IMG/VR virus record: IMGVR_UViG_3300021440_000109
Location: 1 to 25,721 of that record
Origin: a virus
Reading direction: 5' to 3' (one strand)
DNA: 25,721 bases
Below are positions 15,457 through 20,406 of the stretch, one piece after another (within the stretch, counting starts at the first letter, position 1; each line of letters opens with the position of its first letter). The notes beneath the pieces were generated by a model. That model was not told the origin of the DNA. It made no database searches and saw only the letters and a program-made list of their open reading frames with translations. The position numbers were made by a program, and so were the translations under genes.

Positions 15457-15758
15457 TTCTTCTTACGTGCCCTAGCTGCGCCATCGTTCTTTTTCAAGGA
15501 ACCGTCGGAATTACGGGAAAAACTCTTGTTGACCGATTCAGATACCACACGGGTATTTGACATCTTGTTTGCACCTCCCTTGGATAGGGGTTTGATGTGG
15601 TCAAGGTTTTTACCATCTCCCTTGTGGGTAATACCTGCGGCATTAGCCTCACGGCGGAGGGTGGTACGCTCAGAACGAGCTTTGATTTGAGCGGGCTTAC
15701 TGTTGTAGAGTTTGTTCTCTTTCTTGTAGTCGCGCTTCCCGTTGGTCATGTAGGGCAA
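15453..15758 (-). CDS. Small HNH-like nuclease beside the terminase small subunit
   Basis: This 101-residue, strongly basic protein has GKNLDHIKPLSKGGANKMSN (49-68), which fits the D-H-x-x-P-L-S-x-G-G-x-N-x-x-x-N core of HNH nucleases, followed by TRVVSESVNKSFSRN. There is no CxxC pair, so it is a minimal HNH fold. Small HNH proteins next to terminase are needed for packaging cleavage in several phages, notably HK97 gp74. The start is TTG at 15758-15756: TAGGAG is six bases upstream, while the ATG at 15749 would be too far from it. The stop overlaps the endonuclease VII gene start by four bases. Confidence 0.75.
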   Translation of the reverse strand: MPYMTNGKRDYKKENKLYNSKPAQIKARSERTTLRREANAAGITHKGDGKNLDHIKPLSKGGANKMSNTRVVSESVNKSFSRNSDGSLKKNDGAARARKKK

Positions 15759-15767
15759 GTTAGTCTC

Positions 15768-16343
15768 CTAAAGGATATCTGTAACATCCGCATCAACTGT
15801 GCGTCTGTCGTTGTTATTCTGTTCAATCTTCTTGGTTGCCATGTCAGCAAACTTTTCAGCAAGTTTCAGCAACTTATCTTCAACATGCTCCTCCGTCTGG
15901 ACGGCTACCTCAGATTTCTCAAGGATTTCACGACGGTCCTGCATATCCACAGCAACCTTGTGGGCATCCTTCATGTTCACAGGTTTACGGACAACTTGAC
16001 CTGTTTTCTGGTCAAATTGGAAATCCCCATTAATCATCCGATCTTCAACAACCGTCAAGCTGGCATCTACCAACTTCTTGATTCGGGCAGAGAGTTCAAT
16101 CTTCTCGTTGGCCTTAACTTCAGCTACAGCATCTTTCCACCAAGTTGAAGCTTTCCAAACCCGCAAGGTAATTTCGGGGATGTTTAGCAACCGGCCAGTT
16201 AGGGCTAGGTTGCCTAGAAGCAGGTAGCTGTTCACAGCTTCCATCTTTTGTTTGTCCGACCACTGCTTGTTGGTCGGAGCTAGTGTACTCCGAACAGGAG
16301 TGCTAGGTAGTTTCTTTTTGTGTTCAGAATCGGTTAATGACAA
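15768..16343 (-). CDS. Terminase small subunit
   Basis: The 191-residue protein leads the late transcript, the normal place for the small terminase subunit, which binds DNA and regulates the large subunit. Residues about 32-66 (KQKMEAVNSYLLLGNLALTG, then NIPEITLRVWKASTWW) form a helix-turn-helix with the W-rich end typical of terminase small subunits. A long helical, charged oligomerisation region follows (about 70-165) and the C-terminus is acidic and polar. The start is TTG at 16343-16341, with AAGGA six bases upstream; no in-frame ATG fits a ribosome site. A promoter lies about 60-90 bases upstream. Confidence 0.82.
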   Translation of the reverse strand: MSLTDSEHKKKLPSTPVRSTLAPTNKQWSDKQKMEAVNSYLLLGNLALTGRLLNIPEITLRVWKASTWWKDAVAEVKANEKIELSARIKKLVDASLTVVEDRMINGDFQFDQKTGQVVRKPVNMKDAHKVAVDMQDRREILEKSEVAVQTEEHVEDKLLKLAEKFADMATKKIEQNNNDRRTVDADVTDIL

Positions 16344-16371
16344 GATGTTTCCTTAAACAAAGATTTATTTA

Positions 16372-16393
16372 GATATTTCGATAAGAGAATATC
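16372..16393. promoter_or_regulatory. Inverted repeats around the late promoter start point (operator candidate)
   Basis: GATATT (16372-16377) is matched by AATATC (16388-16393). The nine-base TTTCGATAA (16376-16384) also has its exact inverse TTATCGAAA at 16479-16487, on the far side of the minus promoter. Paired half-sites flanking a promoter could bind a regulator. No protein for this is identified. Confidence 0.35.
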
Positions 16394-16403
16394 CTATACC
16401 TAT

Positions 16404-16432
16404 ATTATAACATAATTTAAAACAAAAGTCAA
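16404..16432 (-). promoter_or_regulatory. Late promoter driving the minus-strand module
   Basis: On the minus strand TTGACT (16432-16427) is followed after exactly 17 bases by TATAAT (16409-16404), with TG one base before the -10 box (extended -10, TGTTATAAT). This is close to the ideal sigma-70 promoter. The predicted start near 16397 leaves a leader of about 54 bases to the terminase small subunit. No other minus promoter this good was seen. Confidence 0.8.
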
Positions 16433-16511
16433 CTGTTTTCTTATAAAAACAAGAAATATTTATTATTTAACAAGGTATTTATCGAAACTTAACAATTTCT
16501 CTAAATACTCC

Positions 16512-16539
16512 TTGACAAATAAGAATTATGTGTTATACT
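16512..16539 (+). promoter_or_regulatory. Divergent plus-strand promoter
   Basis: TTGACA (16512-16517), 16-base spacer, TATACT (16534-16539), with TG at 16531-16532 giving an extended -10. It points away from the late promoter and its -35 box lies 79 bases from that promoter's. The first plus-strand gene starts about 660 bases downstream, so the transcript would have a long untranslated leader. Confidence 0.65.
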
Positions 16540-16667
16540 ATATTATAATATATATATATATATATAAGTATATTATATAAGTATTAATATATTAATTAAA
16601 TATAATATATTAATATATAAGTAATATATTATACAAACATCCTTTAGGGATGTTTGTTATATAAGTA
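16540..16667. repeat. AT-only stretch with four TATAAGTA copies, origin or melting region candidate
   Basis: From 16540 to 16632 almost every base is A or T; the only G occurs inside TATAAGTA. TATAAGTA is at 16563-16570, 16576-16583, 16616-16623 and, past a hairpin, 16660-16667. ATATATTAAT-type words also recur. Such a stretch next to divergent promoters may be a DNA unwinding element or replication origin. The hairpin at 16633-16657 (ACAAACATCC, loop TTTAG, GGATGTTTGT) has a perfect 10-base-pair stem but no T-run. Confidence 0.45.
16633..16657. other. Perfect 10-bp hairpin in the control region
   Basis: ACAAACATCC (16633-16642) pairs with GGATGTTTGT (16648-16657) across the loop TTTAG. No T-tract follows on either strand, so it is a weak terminator at best. 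It could be an RNA-processing signal, a protein site or a cruciform at an origin. Confidence 0.5.
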
Positions 16668-16689
16668 TTATTTATTAAATATTTAATGT

Positions 16690-16965
16690 ATTCTGTAAAA
16701 GAACAACATGCGAGGCCCCAGCCGAGCAGGGAATAGTGATTAAACGCGTTTAAAGCCCCCTTCCAGGGGCGATCTCCTGTTGAGGTATACATGGGTAGCC
16801 ACCTATCCTTAAAACCCTTTAAATAAGCTTTAAATAGCTCCCTATAACTTGGAGGTCGTAGACCGACGACCCCTATGCCCAAAAAATTATAAAAATATAG
16901 GAAAGTGCCTTACGTCCAATCTTCCAGCCCCAGATTTTCCCCCCTACCCCCTTTTGTAGGTGATT
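16690..16965. other. GC-richer island with hairpins and no convincing gene
   Basis: Between the AT-only stretch and the early promoter lies about 275 bases of markedly higher GC. It holds the 14-base palindrome TTAAACGCGTTTAA (16740-16753), GCCCC-loop-GGGGC soon after it, an 11-base tandem repeat of CTTTAAATA (16817-16825 and 16828-16836), and a hairpin GGTCGT (16854-16859)/ACGACC (16866-16871). A TTG-initiated 90-codon minus reading frame (16610-16882) has no ribosome site and is not credited. A structured RNA or replication element is possible. Confidence 0.35.
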
Positions 16966-16978
16966 TTATGGTCTAAAT

Positions 16979-16997
16979 GGTAATGAGAATCATTCCT
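16979..16997. promoter_or_regulatory. Fur-box-like palindrome
   Basis: GGTAATGAGAATCATTCCT matches the 19-base Fur consensus (GATAATGATAATCATTATC) at 14 positions, with the core AATGA..TCATT as an inverted repeat. It lies upstream of the early promoter. Chance similarity in an AT-rich region is possible. Confidence 0.3.
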
Positions 16998-17041
16998 ATT
17001 TAAATAGCCTACTTACGCGCTCAAGTATTAAGCTGCCCCAT

Positions 17042-17060
17042 TTCCTAACCTTGTTAGACA
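17042..17060. promoter_or_regulatory. Operator-like repeat, copy 1 (12 of 14 arm bases)
   Basis: TTCCTAA, five bases, TTAGACA. It differs at one base per arm from TTTCTAA-N5-TTAGAAA, found exactly at 17800-17818 and 18928-18946. Two further inverted repeats follow: ATCTA/TAGAT with the same five-base spacing (17069-17083) and AGATTA-GT-TAATCT (17080-17093). This dense block stands upstream of the first early gene. Confidence 0.45.
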
Positions 17061-17117
17061 TTCCCCACATCTAGGGGTTAGATTAGTTAATCTTACATCT
17101 GGAGCAAAGAGAAGATG

Positions 17118-17128
17118 TTGTTACAATT
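17118..17128 (+). repeat. 11-base direct repeat TTGTTACAATT, copy 1
   Basis: The same 11 bases recur at 17608-17618. Each copy lies 69-90 bases upstream of a start codon (17208 and 17677) and just upstream of a promoter. A shared regulator site is possible. Confidence 0.35.
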
Positions 17129-17153
17129 GGTTACCATTTTGCAAACAAAATGC

Positions 17154-17181
17154 TTGCAATAGTCTCAAATATAACGATAAT
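17154..17181 (+). promoter_or_regulatory. Early promoter candidate before the first plus-strand gene
   Basis: TTGCAA (17154-17159), 16-base spacer, GATAAT (17176-17181), predicted start near 17188, 20 bases before the first early gene. An inverted repeat ATTTTG-CAAA-CAAAAT (17136-17151) abuts the -35 box. Strength is moderate. Confidence 0.5.
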
Positions 17182-17207
17182 GTAGGTATAAACAAATGGA
17201 GCATTTA

Positions 17208-17384
17208 ATGCGTAAAACTGACACGGACAACAGACAGGAGACGGTTAGGGCTCCGAGTACCTTGCCTAAGCCCTGCGACCATGACCTGCGCCTAATGCGT
17301 GCTGTGGTGCAAGCCAATACCCCAAAAGATTTAGAGCTAGCCCTTGATGCCTTGCAAAGAAGGGTGATACAATGCGACATCTGA
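17208..17384 (+). CDS. Small early protein, function unknown
   Basis: The 58-residue product starts MRKTDTDNRQETVRAPSTLP and continues with a charged helix (DLRLMRAVVQ, ELALDALQRRV). I chose the ATG at 17208 because GGAG stands six bases upstream; the in-frame ATG at 17196 lacks any ribosome site. It is the first gene of the plus-strand arm. No family is recognised; the C-terminal helix could mediate dimerisation. It overlaps the next gene by 13 bases. Confidence 0.6.
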   Translation: MRKTDTDNRQETVRAPSTLPKPCDHDLRLMRAVVQANTPKDLELALDALQRRVIQCDI

Positions 17385-17584
17385 TGGCCTACATTGGGTT
17401 ATCTGGTACAATGGCCCTAATGGGTTACTTGTACGGGGTTTCTAGTGGTTCAGAACTAGGCTATGATATGGCGCTAGAGCGTATGCAAGCTGAAGTTAAG
17501 GCACAATGCCCGGCATGGTTTACCAAGGTGCAAACCAACCGTAAACCCGTAAGGGCTTGTTATGAATTCACATTTATGAAATAG
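17372..17584 (+). CDS. Small single-pass membrane protein
   Basis: This 70-residue protein has a hydrophobic, glycine-rich helix at about 4-22 (LMAYIGLSGTMALMGYLYGV), followed by a polar domain with LGYDMALERMQAEVKAQCPA and two cysteines (C45 and C63). A single N-terminal helix suggests an inner-membrane anchor with a short soluble tail. It overlaps the previous gene by 13 bases; a second ATG (17384) overlaps its stop as TGATG and could be used instead. Function is unknown; early phage membrane proteins of this size often act on host functions, but nothing here proves it. Confidence 0.6.
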   Translation: MRHLMAYIGLSGTMALMGYLYGVSSGSELGYDMALERMQAEVKAQCPAWFTKVQTNRKPVRACYEFTFMK

Positions 17585-17599
17585 AATAGATAATCTATT
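17585..17599. promoter_or_regulatory. Perfect palindrome before the second early promoter
   Basis: AATAGATAATCTATT is symmetric about its central A. It starts one base after the preceding stop codon, about 24 bases before the TTGTTACAATT repeat, and resembles an operator. Confidence 0.35.
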
Positions 17600-17607
17600 G
17601 AAACAAT

Positions 17608-17618
17608 TTGTTACAATT
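17608..17618 (+). repeat. 11-base direct repeat TTGTTACAATT, copy 2
   Basis: Identical to 17118-17128. It ends four bases before the -35 box of the promoter at 17623-17652. Confidence 0.35.
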
Positions 17619-17622
17619 TAGT

Positions 17623-17652
17623 TTGTTTTGAGTGTTCTTTTCGTGGTATACT
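17623..17652 (+). promoter_or_regulatory. Early promoter with extended -10
   Basis: TTGTTT (17623-17628), 18-base spacer, TATACT (17647-17652) with TG at 17644-17645 (TGGTATACT). Predicted start near 17659, 18 bases before the next start codon. The -10 hexamer is the same as in the plus promoter at 16534. Confidence 0.6.
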
Positions 17653-17676
17653 TTCGTTAAATAAATGGAGAATTAA

Positions 17677-17775
17677 ATGAAACTGTTTAACCGTTATTGC
17701 TACCTTCGCAACAAAGGATTGGGCCTTCGCCTAAGCTGGACTTTGGCCCGAATTGTGACCATTATAAAAGATTAA
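17677..17775 (+). CDS. 32-residue early peptide
   Basis: This short frame starts at an ATG with ATGGAG six bases upstream, the same arrangement as before the gene at 17208. The product MKLFNRYCYLRNKGLGLRLS... is basic and ends in a hydrophobic helix (WTLARIVTIIKD). It follows its own promoter, which supports expression. It could be a leader peptide for the structured leader that follows (17793-17841) or a small membrane-active peptide. No family is recognised. Confidence 0.5.
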   Translation: MKLFNRYCYLRNKGLGLRLSWTLARIVTIIKD

Positions 17776-17792
17776 CTAATCTATCAAGGGTT

Positions 17793-17841
17793 ATAACTTT
17801 TTCTAAGACTATTAGAAATAGTAGTCTTAGGGGATAGTTAT
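17793..17841 (+). promoter_or_regulatory. Structured leader / hairpin with operator-like repeat (copy 2)
   Basis: ATAACT (17793-17798) can pair with AGTTAT (17836-17841), and CTAAGACTA (17803-17811) pairs perfectly with TAGTCTTAG (17822-17830), forming a two-part stem. The exact inverted repeat TTTCTAA-N5-TTAGAAA (17800-17818) overlaps it. As RNA it could control the 268-residue gene 48 bases downstream; as DNA it could be an operator. Confidence 0.45.
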
Positions 17842-17888
17842 GCGTCGGCATATCGTCGAGTGAGCTAATCCATCAATAGGAGTTTATT

Positions 17889-18695
17889 ATGTCTAGCCAA
17901 GTTTCTTACACTGATGACAAAATTGTGTTCATTGACGCCAAGGGCAAGTCCGAAGCGTTTGAGATGTTTGAAGATATGCCCGAAAGTGAGGCAATCCGCG
18001 CCCTTAGCGCTGAATTGAAAGCCTCGCACAGTGCCAGTAAGGGGGCAATCTCATTGCTCGTACACATTCTGGACAACCCACGGCTAGACGCCTATCGTGG
18101 CACTACTCCAGCAAATGAGGCTGTTCCTAATGAGTTAAAAGCTGCTATTCGTGAAATTGAAACCGAATTCCTGAAGCCCTTGTTTTGCCAACCCCACATT
18201 GACAAGGGTGCAAAACCACATACCGTAGAAAAACTGTGGCAAGAATATATGTCCGGCCTCAAGGCTGGGGGCAGTTATGCTGTGGCTAAATCCGAAGCTA
18301 CAAAGTATTTTAGCTATTGCGGTAAAACTCCCAAAGTATCAGACAATGGGCTTTTGTTGTCAGTGGCTGCCATTAAGAAACTGGTAATCAATGCCAAGGA
18401 AGGCTTGCAACCCAAGGAAAAACCGTCCATTGCCGATAAGCTGATTACATTGTCCGGTGAATTGAAAGATCGTACAGAAAATACCATTGTGGGTAGTGCT
18501 GCAAGTGCTATTGCGGCCCTTAAATCAATGATTGCTCTGTATGAGGACATCATGCTAGCAGACATGGAAGCTGCACAAGAAACACACGCCCTCAAAACTA
18601 CCGGGGATGTAGCTAGTGCTGCCAAGGCCATCACGGATAAGGCTTACAAAGAGACACGGTTTCAACGTGCCCCAGCTCCAAAGGTAGCGGCCTAA
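17889..18695 (+). CDS. Early protein of 268 residues, function unknown
   Basis: I do not recognise this protein. It is soluble, acidic at the start (FEDMPESEAIRALSAELKAS), and mostly helical, with a central KPHTVEKLWQEYMSGLKAGG stretch and a long A- and K-rich C-terminal region (SAASAIAALKSMIALYEDIM; DVASAAKAITDKAYKETRFQ). No catalytic motif or cysteine pattern stands out. A strong ribosome site (TAGGAG) precedes the ATG, and it has its own long leader (about 110 bases) with a hairpin and operator-like repeat. These suggest an abundantly and separately regulated early product. A strong terminator follows one small gene later. Confidence 0.75.
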   Translation: MSSQVSYTDDKIVFIDAKGKSEAFEMFEDMPESEAIRALSAELKASHSASKGAISLLVHILDNPRLDAYRGTTPANEAVPNELKAAIREIETEFLKPLFCQPHIDKGAKPHTVEKLWQEYMSGLKAGGSYAVAKSEATKYFSYCGKTPKVSDNGLLLSVAAIKKLVINAKEGLQPKEKPSIADKLITLSGELKDRTENTIVGSAASAIAALKSMIALYEDIMLADMEAAQETHALKTTGDVASAAKAITDKAYKETRFQRAPAPKVAA

Positions 18696-18696
18696 T

Positions 18697-18825
18697 ATGA
18701 ACACCTTAGCCTTTGATTCCATGTTGCGCAGGGCTTGGTATTCTGATTCCAAACTCCCATTGTGTGAGGCACAGCAAGCTCACATGAATATGCATAACCT
18801 ACCTTATCAAGTGCGCCACTGGTGA
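18697..18825 (+). CDS. 42-residue hypothetical protein
   Basis: A short frame begins one base after the stop of the preceding gene and ends 25 bases before a terminator hairpin. The product starts MNTLAFDSMLRRAWYSDSKL and ends NLPYQVRHW. AAGG lies about 14 bases before the ATG, a poor ribosome site, so translation would depend on coupling to the upstream gene. Its tight fit between stop and terminator is the main support. Confidence 0.45.
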   Translation: MNTLAFDSMLRRAWYSDSKLPLCEAQQAHMNMHNLPYQVRHW

Positions 18826-18847
18826 GTGCCGTTAGGTATCACTAACT

Positions 18848-18873
18848 CAAAAGCCCCGTAATGGGGCTTTTTT
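18848..18873 (+). terminator. Intrinsic terminator
   Basis: AAAGCCCC (18850-18857), loop GTAAT, GGGGCTTT (18863-18870), then TTT. It ends the transcript of the 268- and 42-residue genes. Confidence 0.88.
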
Positions 18874-18877
18874 ATGT

Positions 18878-18904
18878 GCGTTTCTTTTTTGAGAAACGCT
18901 TTTA
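18878..18904 (+). terminator. Second, tandem intrinsic terminator
   Basis: GCGTTTC (18878-18884), loop TTTTTTGA, GAAACGC (18893-18899), then TTTTA. It lies four bases past the first terminator, so read-through is blocked twice before the next early unit. Confidence 0.7.
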
Positions 18905-18927
18905 TATAGGTATCGACACAAACCTAT

Positions 18928-18946
18928 TTTCTAATTGTGTTAGAAA
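18928..18946. promoter_or_regulatory. Operator-like repeat, copy 3 (exact)
   Basis: TTTCTAA, TTGTG, TTAGAAA. Both arms and the spacing equal the copy at 17800-17818. It lies 17 bases before the next start codon. A weak promoter (TTGAGA 18889-18894, 16 bases, TATCGA 18911-18916) would start transcription at about its left edge, the position expected of a repressor site. Confidence 0.5.
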
Positions 18947-18963
18947 CTAAATAGAAAGTTTAT

Positions 18964-19125
18964 ATGAATAAGACACGCACCCGTTTGATAGCTCAAGGCT
19001 TGATTAAGCCCCACACATTGACCCATGCTGATCGATTGGCTAGTCAGGCTAAGGCCATAGCTGCCCGTATGGCTGAGATGAAAAGGTCTATCAACGTAGC
19101 CACCCGGCGTCCAGCGCATGTCTGA
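18964..19125 (+). CDS. Basic 53-residue protein
   Basis: The product is strongly basic (MNKTRTRLIAQGLIKPHTLT, ARMAEMKRSINVATRRP) and helical with no recognised domain. It follows a tandem terminator and an operator-like repeat, so it opens a new transcription unit. Only a weak GAAAG is seen before the ATG. Its end overlaps the next gene by eight bases. A nucleic-acid-binding role would fit the charge but is a guess. Confidence 0.55.
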   Translation: MNKTRTRLIAQGLIKPHTLTHADRLASQAKAIAARMAEMKRSINVATRRPAHV

Positions 19126-19288
19126 CATCATCCCGTTTATCAAACCAAAGGAGAAGGAGCAGGTGTGTTCCTTCTGTAAAACCCCCACTAAACAGTGTAA
19201 ATCTGTGGTGGGGGCTATGGCTAGTGAGCATTGTATTTGCGAAAAATGCATCTTACAGTGTAAGAAACGTATTGAGGAATCAAAATGA
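19118..19288 (+). CDS. Free-standing ClpX-type zinc-binding domain protein
   Basis: The 56-residue product has C17-S-F-C20, then a 20-residue loop, C41-x2-C44 (CEKC) and C48 (ILQC), with extra cysteines at C27 and C39. The ClpX N-terminal zinc domain has CSFC, an 18-residue loop and C-D-E-C followed by x-x-L-C. The match in CSFC, the hydrophobic segment (SVVGAM versus KLIAGP) and the C-x-x-C-I-x-x-C end is good, though no AAA+ ATPase part follows. In ClpX this domain binds adaptors and substrates such as lambda O and MuB. A stand-alone copy could act as a decoy or adaptor. The gene overlaps both neighbours; no separate ribosome site is visible. Confidence 0.6.
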   Translation: MSDIIPFIKPKEKEQVCSFCKTPTKQCKSVVGAMASEHCICEKCILQCKKRIEESK

Positions 19289-19536
19289 AATTCTGCAAAG
19301 ATTGTGACCATTATGTTTTACATACATATGGGGTACGAGACTTCACAAGCTGTGGTAGACCTATCGTGGATGTTGTGCAGGGGACAATACCTAAAAACGC
19401 TTCTTGTAGGTTAGAGCGTCTTTCAGAAGTTGATGGTTGTGGACTAACAGCCCGATTCTTTAAGCCTAAAATCATAACACCAAAGCCTAAAAAACTAACA
19501 GTGTTAGAAAAACTTATACGTTGGTGGATAAAATGA
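19285..19536 (+). CDS. Small cysteine-rich protein
   Basis: This 83-residue protein opens MKFCKDCDHYVLHTYG (C4-x2-C7) and has further cysteines at C23, C41 and C52. The opening and the C-x-L-E-R element (41-45) resemble small phage proteins with a MKFCKDCKHF-type start that are probably zinc-bound. The basic C-terminal tail (PKIITPKPKKLTVLEKLIRW) is helical. It overlaps the previous gene as ATGA and the next as ATGA, so it belongs to a run of coupled early genes. Function unknown. Confidence 0.65.
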   Translation: MKFCKDCDHYVLHTYGVRDFTSCGRPIVDVVQGTIPKNASCRLERLSEVDGCGLTARFFKPKIITPKPKKLTVLEKLIRWWIK

Positions 19537-19682
19537 CCCCATACGAGAAAATTGTTTTGTATGTGTTGGTCCAAATGTGGAAAACCCTAATGTATTCCAG
19601 TAAACGTACTCCAACAGAAGAAGAAATAGGTATGTTGAGTAGTATTAATGGTGTTTTACAATCAGGAGTCATTTCAAAATGA
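19533..19682 (+). CDS. 49-residue hypothetical protein
   Basis: The frame begins at an ATG overlapping the preceding stop as ATGA and ends overlapping the next start as ATGA. The product starts MTPYEKIVLYVLVQMWKTLM, then SSKRTPTEEEIGMLSSINGV. The overlap on both sides in one consistent reading direction is the support for it being real. No family recognised. Confidence 0.55.
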   Translation: MTPYEKIVLYVLVQMWKTLMYSSKRTPTEEEIGMLSSINGVLQSGVISK

Positions 19683-20029
19683 AACAAGTTGAACAATTGT
19701 TTAGACTAGCCGCTGAGAAAATTGACGGTAGTGCTAGACGTACACCGTGGTATAGTATATATGGAAACGGATACACCCATCAGGCCGGTTGTGAGGCCAT
19801 ACACTCATCTACTGTTTCTATAGTAGGAGGGGGGTGGCACGTTGCTAATGACAAGCTCTTTAATTGTGCTCACAAGGGCTTTAGTAAAGTCTTTAAACCC
19901 CGTAATTACGATGTATACTGGTTTGGGGAACCTTGCTGTTTTTTGGAGTCTATCAACACCAAACGCAAAAACCATCGTGTCTTTGCCATGCTATTCATGG
20001 CAGAGTTGGCTAAAGATCAAGGAATCTAA
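19679..20029 (+). CDS. Hypothetical early protein, 116 residues
   Basis: The protein has an N-terminal helix (KQVEQLFRLAAEKIDGSARR), then an aromatic- and glycine-rich middle (YSIYGNGYTHQAGCEAIHSS; VGGGWHVANDKLFNCAHKGF) and a basic C-terminal helix (TKRKNHRVFAMLFMAELAKD). Three cysteine and several histidine residues are scattered without a clear zinc motif. It starts by ATGA overlap. I cannot place it in a family. Confidence 0.65.
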   Translation: MKQVEQLFRLAAEKIDGSARRTPWYSIYGNGYTHQAGCEAIHSSTVSIVGGGWHVANDKLFNCAHKGFSKVFKPRNYDVYWFGEPCCFLESINTKRKNHRVFAMLFMAELAKDQGI

Positions 20030-20030
20030 C

Positions 20031-20204
20031 ATGGCAAGTAAAACTAAACAGATATTGAAAACCCGTGAAAGCATAGTTGCTTTAGTAGACTCATATCTAT
20101 ACACGGCCCGTGGTATTGAAGACATCCAAAAAGAGGGTGACTTTAGTGACTTTGAAGATTGTTTGGATGAAATTTTGGAAAAACACCATGAACAAGCAAC
20201 CTGA
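20031..20204 (+). CDS. 57-residue hypothetical protein
   Basis: This short helical protein is basic at the start (MASKTKQILKTRESIVALVD) and acidic at the end (FSDFEDCLDEILEKHHEQAT). The start is one base after the preceding stop and the end overlaps the next gene by 17 bases. AAGGAATC about eight bases before the ATG is a plausible ribosome site. Function unknown. Confidence 0.6.
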   Translation: MASKTKQILKTRESIVALVDSYLYTARGIEDIQKEGDFSDFEDCLDEILEKHHEQAT

Positions 20205-20406
20205 GAAACCAACGGTACATTATGATGCCTCCAAAGGTGCCCACATTTATGAGGGATTTAAGGCATTGGTATATCCTATTGACCATACGTCTGAGTGGGT
20301 GTCAAATACAAAGATGGTTACCACTTCTAAAGTCATTCGCCATGATGTTAAATCTGGTGAGTTTGAGACTATGAACACTATTTACAAACCTATGGAGGAA
20401 GATTAA
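20188..20406 (+). CDS. 72-residue hypothetical protein
   Basis: I set the start at the ATG at 20188, overlapping the previous gene by 17 bases; the frame is open further upstream but that stretch only mirrors the other gene. The product (MNKQPEKPTVHYDASKGAHI ... KVIRHDVKSGEFETMNTIYK) looks like a small beta-rich domain. GGAAAAACACC before the start gives a weak ribosome site. No family recognised. Confidence 0.6.
   Translation: MNKQPEKPTVHYDASKGAHIYEGFKALVYPIDHTSEWVSNTKMVTTSKVIRHDVKSGEFETMNTIYKPMEED

Noticed and set aside
16610-16882. A 90-codon minus-strand reading frame in the control region
   Set aside because: It starts at TTG with no ribosome site, runs into the AT-only stretch, and has no recognisable domain. 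Open frames of this length can arise by chance; only conservation or expression data could rescue it.
16690-16965. Possible tRNA in the GC-richer island
   Set aside because: No T-loop motif or seven-base acceptor stem could be found on either strand.
19492-19510. Fourth copy of the operator-like repeat
   Set aside because: The left arm differs at three positions and the site lies inside a coding sequence, so it was not counted with the other three.
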